The position numbers were made by a program, and so were the translations under genes. DNA of 54,145 nt from Gammaproteobacteria bacterium. Its GTDB lineage: Bacteria; Pseudomonadota; Gammaproteobacteria; Steroidobacterales; GCA-2729495. Below, piece after piece: positions 53,194 to 54,145 of this stretch. Where the stretch lies: the NCBI GenBank assembly GCA_024277915.1, contig JAJRUG010000057.1:1-54145 (forward strand), written 5' to 3'. Under the pieces are notes generated by a model. The model did not search any database, was not told where the DNA came from, and saw only the letters and a list, made by a program, of their open reading frames with translations. How positions within the stretch are numbered: position 1 is the stretch's first letter; each line of letters opens with the position of its first letter.

Positions 53194-54145
53194 TCAGGAA
53201 GCCCCGGCACCGGTATCAGACCCGTCCTGCATTGCGACTGCTACTTCAAGTCGCGGAAAAACAATCCTGGCTCCGGGTTTCACGCGATCAAAATCCATAT
53301 CCGGGTTGTATTGCCGCAGCAACCACACTGGAATCTTGTAGCGCCGCAGCGTGAGAATCCATACTGACTCACCTTTTTTCAATGTATGAGTGGTTGTATC
53401 AACTATATGATAGCGAGAAAAGAAGGCTTCCTGAAGTTCGCGATGATGGGCAAGACGCCGCTGTACAAACTGCTCCTTGCCCACATCGCCAAATTTCAGT
53501 TTCAGCCGCTGGCCAATCACAACCGGCCGACGAAAACTAAAGCCGTTCCAGTCGCGAAGCCGTTGTGTTTTTATACCGAGCCAGTCAGCGTAGTGTCCAA
53601 GTGTTTCTTCTGCCTGAACCTCGATGGTTCCGTTGTCAGCAACAAGATAATCACCCGGATCTGCCAGCAGTGCCGCTGAATCAGCTACCTCGGCCACCTG
53701 CGGTACTGTTGCTTCATCAGCGGCAACAACCACATCTTGTATTGCCAGCACCAAATGATCTTCAGCCGTTTCTTCCAAGAGTGTCGGCACAATATTCGAC
53801 GTCAGCTCCGGAACAACCTCTGCAACAACCTCTGGAGTCTTTTCCTGAGGCTGAGCGCCTGCTGTAACGACAGGCGCCTCCGGCTCAGCCACGATTGGTT
53901 GGCCAGCCAGGTGCAGCGTCTGGCCGGGATAGATCTTGTTGCGGTTACTCACCGAATTGTATGCCATCAACTCGGATTCGCTGATACCAGCGCGCCTGGC
54001 GATACCGCCTAGCGTATCGCCCCGACGGACAATGTACTGAGTGGCATTCGCCGGCAATGGTACCGGCCCAGTGCCGTTGAAAGGCAGGCGCAACACCTGT
54101 CCTGCCCGAATCTGGTGCCGGCTTCGCAACCCGTTCAGTGCCACC
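53194..54145 (-). CDS. LysM-repeat protein, C-terminal part (probably MltD-type lytic transglycosylase; 5' end outside window)
   Basis: The frame is open to the right edge, so the start and N-terminal domain are missing. The visible ~316 residues hold LysM peptidoglycan-binding modules: a partial one at the edge (RSRHQIRAGQVLRLPF), one at YIVRRGDTLGGIARRAGI...IYPGQTLHLAG, a degenerate one around EETLGHYADWLGIKTQRLRDW and one at HTLKKGESVWILTLRRYKIP. A Pro/Val/Glu-rich spacer lies between them. The multi-LysM tail suggests MltD, but the SLT domain that would prove it is outside the window. It is coupled to the L,D-transpeptidase, which also acts on the cell wall. Confidence 0.85.
   Translation of the reverse strand, partial: VALNGLRSRHQIRAGQVLRLPFNGTGPVPLPANATQYIVRRGDTLGGIARRAGISESELMAYNSVSNRNKIYPGQTLHLAGQPIVAEPEAPVVTAGAQPQEKTPEVVAEVVPELTSNIVPTLLEETAEDHLVLAIQDVVVAADEATVPQVAEVADSAALLADPGDYLVADNGTIEVQAEETLGHYADWLGIKTQRLRDWNGFSFRRPVVIGQRLKLKFGDVGKEQFVQRRLAHHRELQEAFFSRYHIVDTTTHTLKKGESVWILTLRRYKIPVWLLRQYNPDMDFDRVKPGARIVFPRLEVAVAMQDGSDTGAGAS

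Overview
The window reads as ordinary, gene-dense chromosome of a Gram-negative gammaproteobacterium. The evidence is AmpD/AmpE, BtuF-type lipoproteins, TonB, a Pil-Chp twitching cluster, bifunctional chorismate mutase/prephenate dehydrogenase, RppH, YqgE and RuvX. Gene order over 22-43 kb (chpC, chpA, pilJ, pilI, pilH, pilG | gshB, tonB, yqgE, ruvX, pyrB | pilU, pilT | yggS, proC, yggT) matches, from general knowledge, the Pseudomonas aeruginosa pil-chp/pyrB/pilTU region. Departures from it (no pilK, chpB, pyrR or pyrC', an added pyrK, apbE and third PilT-like ATPase, and a PEP-CTERM protein) argue against Pseudomonas itself. I cannot name a genus.

Layout. 0-7.3 kb: M23 peptidase (cut by the left edge), anmK, ppk and ppx tail to tail, bactofilin, a DUF6776-type membrane protein and rppH. 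7.4-19.8 kb: a vitamin B12 uptake and adenosylation set (btuC, btuD, cobO, btuF). About 7.9 kb lies between btuC and btuD and holds a PaeR7I/XhoI-type restriction-modification pair, tyrA, an overlapping adhC-ggt-TolB-like operon and a sigma54-driven noncoding RNA. A second sigma54 promoter drives a PEP-CTERM protein gene, followed by a Sel1-repeat gene remnant. 19.8-22 kb: ampE, ampD, rsmE. 22-31.3 kb: the Chp chemosensory operon controlling type IV pili. 31.5-37.5 kb: gshB, apbE, tonB, yqgE, ruvX, pyrB, pyrK. 37.5-40.7 kb: three tandem PilT-family ATPases. 40.8-46.4 kb: yggS, proC, yggT, DUF4426, terB-like, alpha/beta hydrolase, rocD, msrB. 46.5-54.1 kb: a calcium-repeat beta-propeller lipoprotein, a GDCCVxC protein, htpG with a sigma32 promoter, small ORFs, ppnN, an L,D-transpeptidase and a LysM protein cut by the right edge.

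The best candidate for something undescribed is the intergenic RNA at about 16037-16260. It has a sigma54 promoter with exact GG-N10-GC spacing, a 5' hairpin, an A-rich middle with four uninterrupted (ARN)4-5 stretches of the kind bound by the distal face of Hfq, and a strong intrinsic terminator. This is the architecture of the Pseudomonas CrcZ/CrcY catabolite-repression sponge RNAs, but it is shorter and not next to cbrAB. Other points to follow up are a G10 homopolymer in the chpA reading frame, a GC hairpin with a U tract at the very start of the heat-shock htpG transcript, pyrK in the place of pyrC', and a divergent cytoplasmic gamma-glutamyltransferase coupled to adhC.

The window has no rRNA, tRNA, CRISPR array or recognisable insertion sequence.
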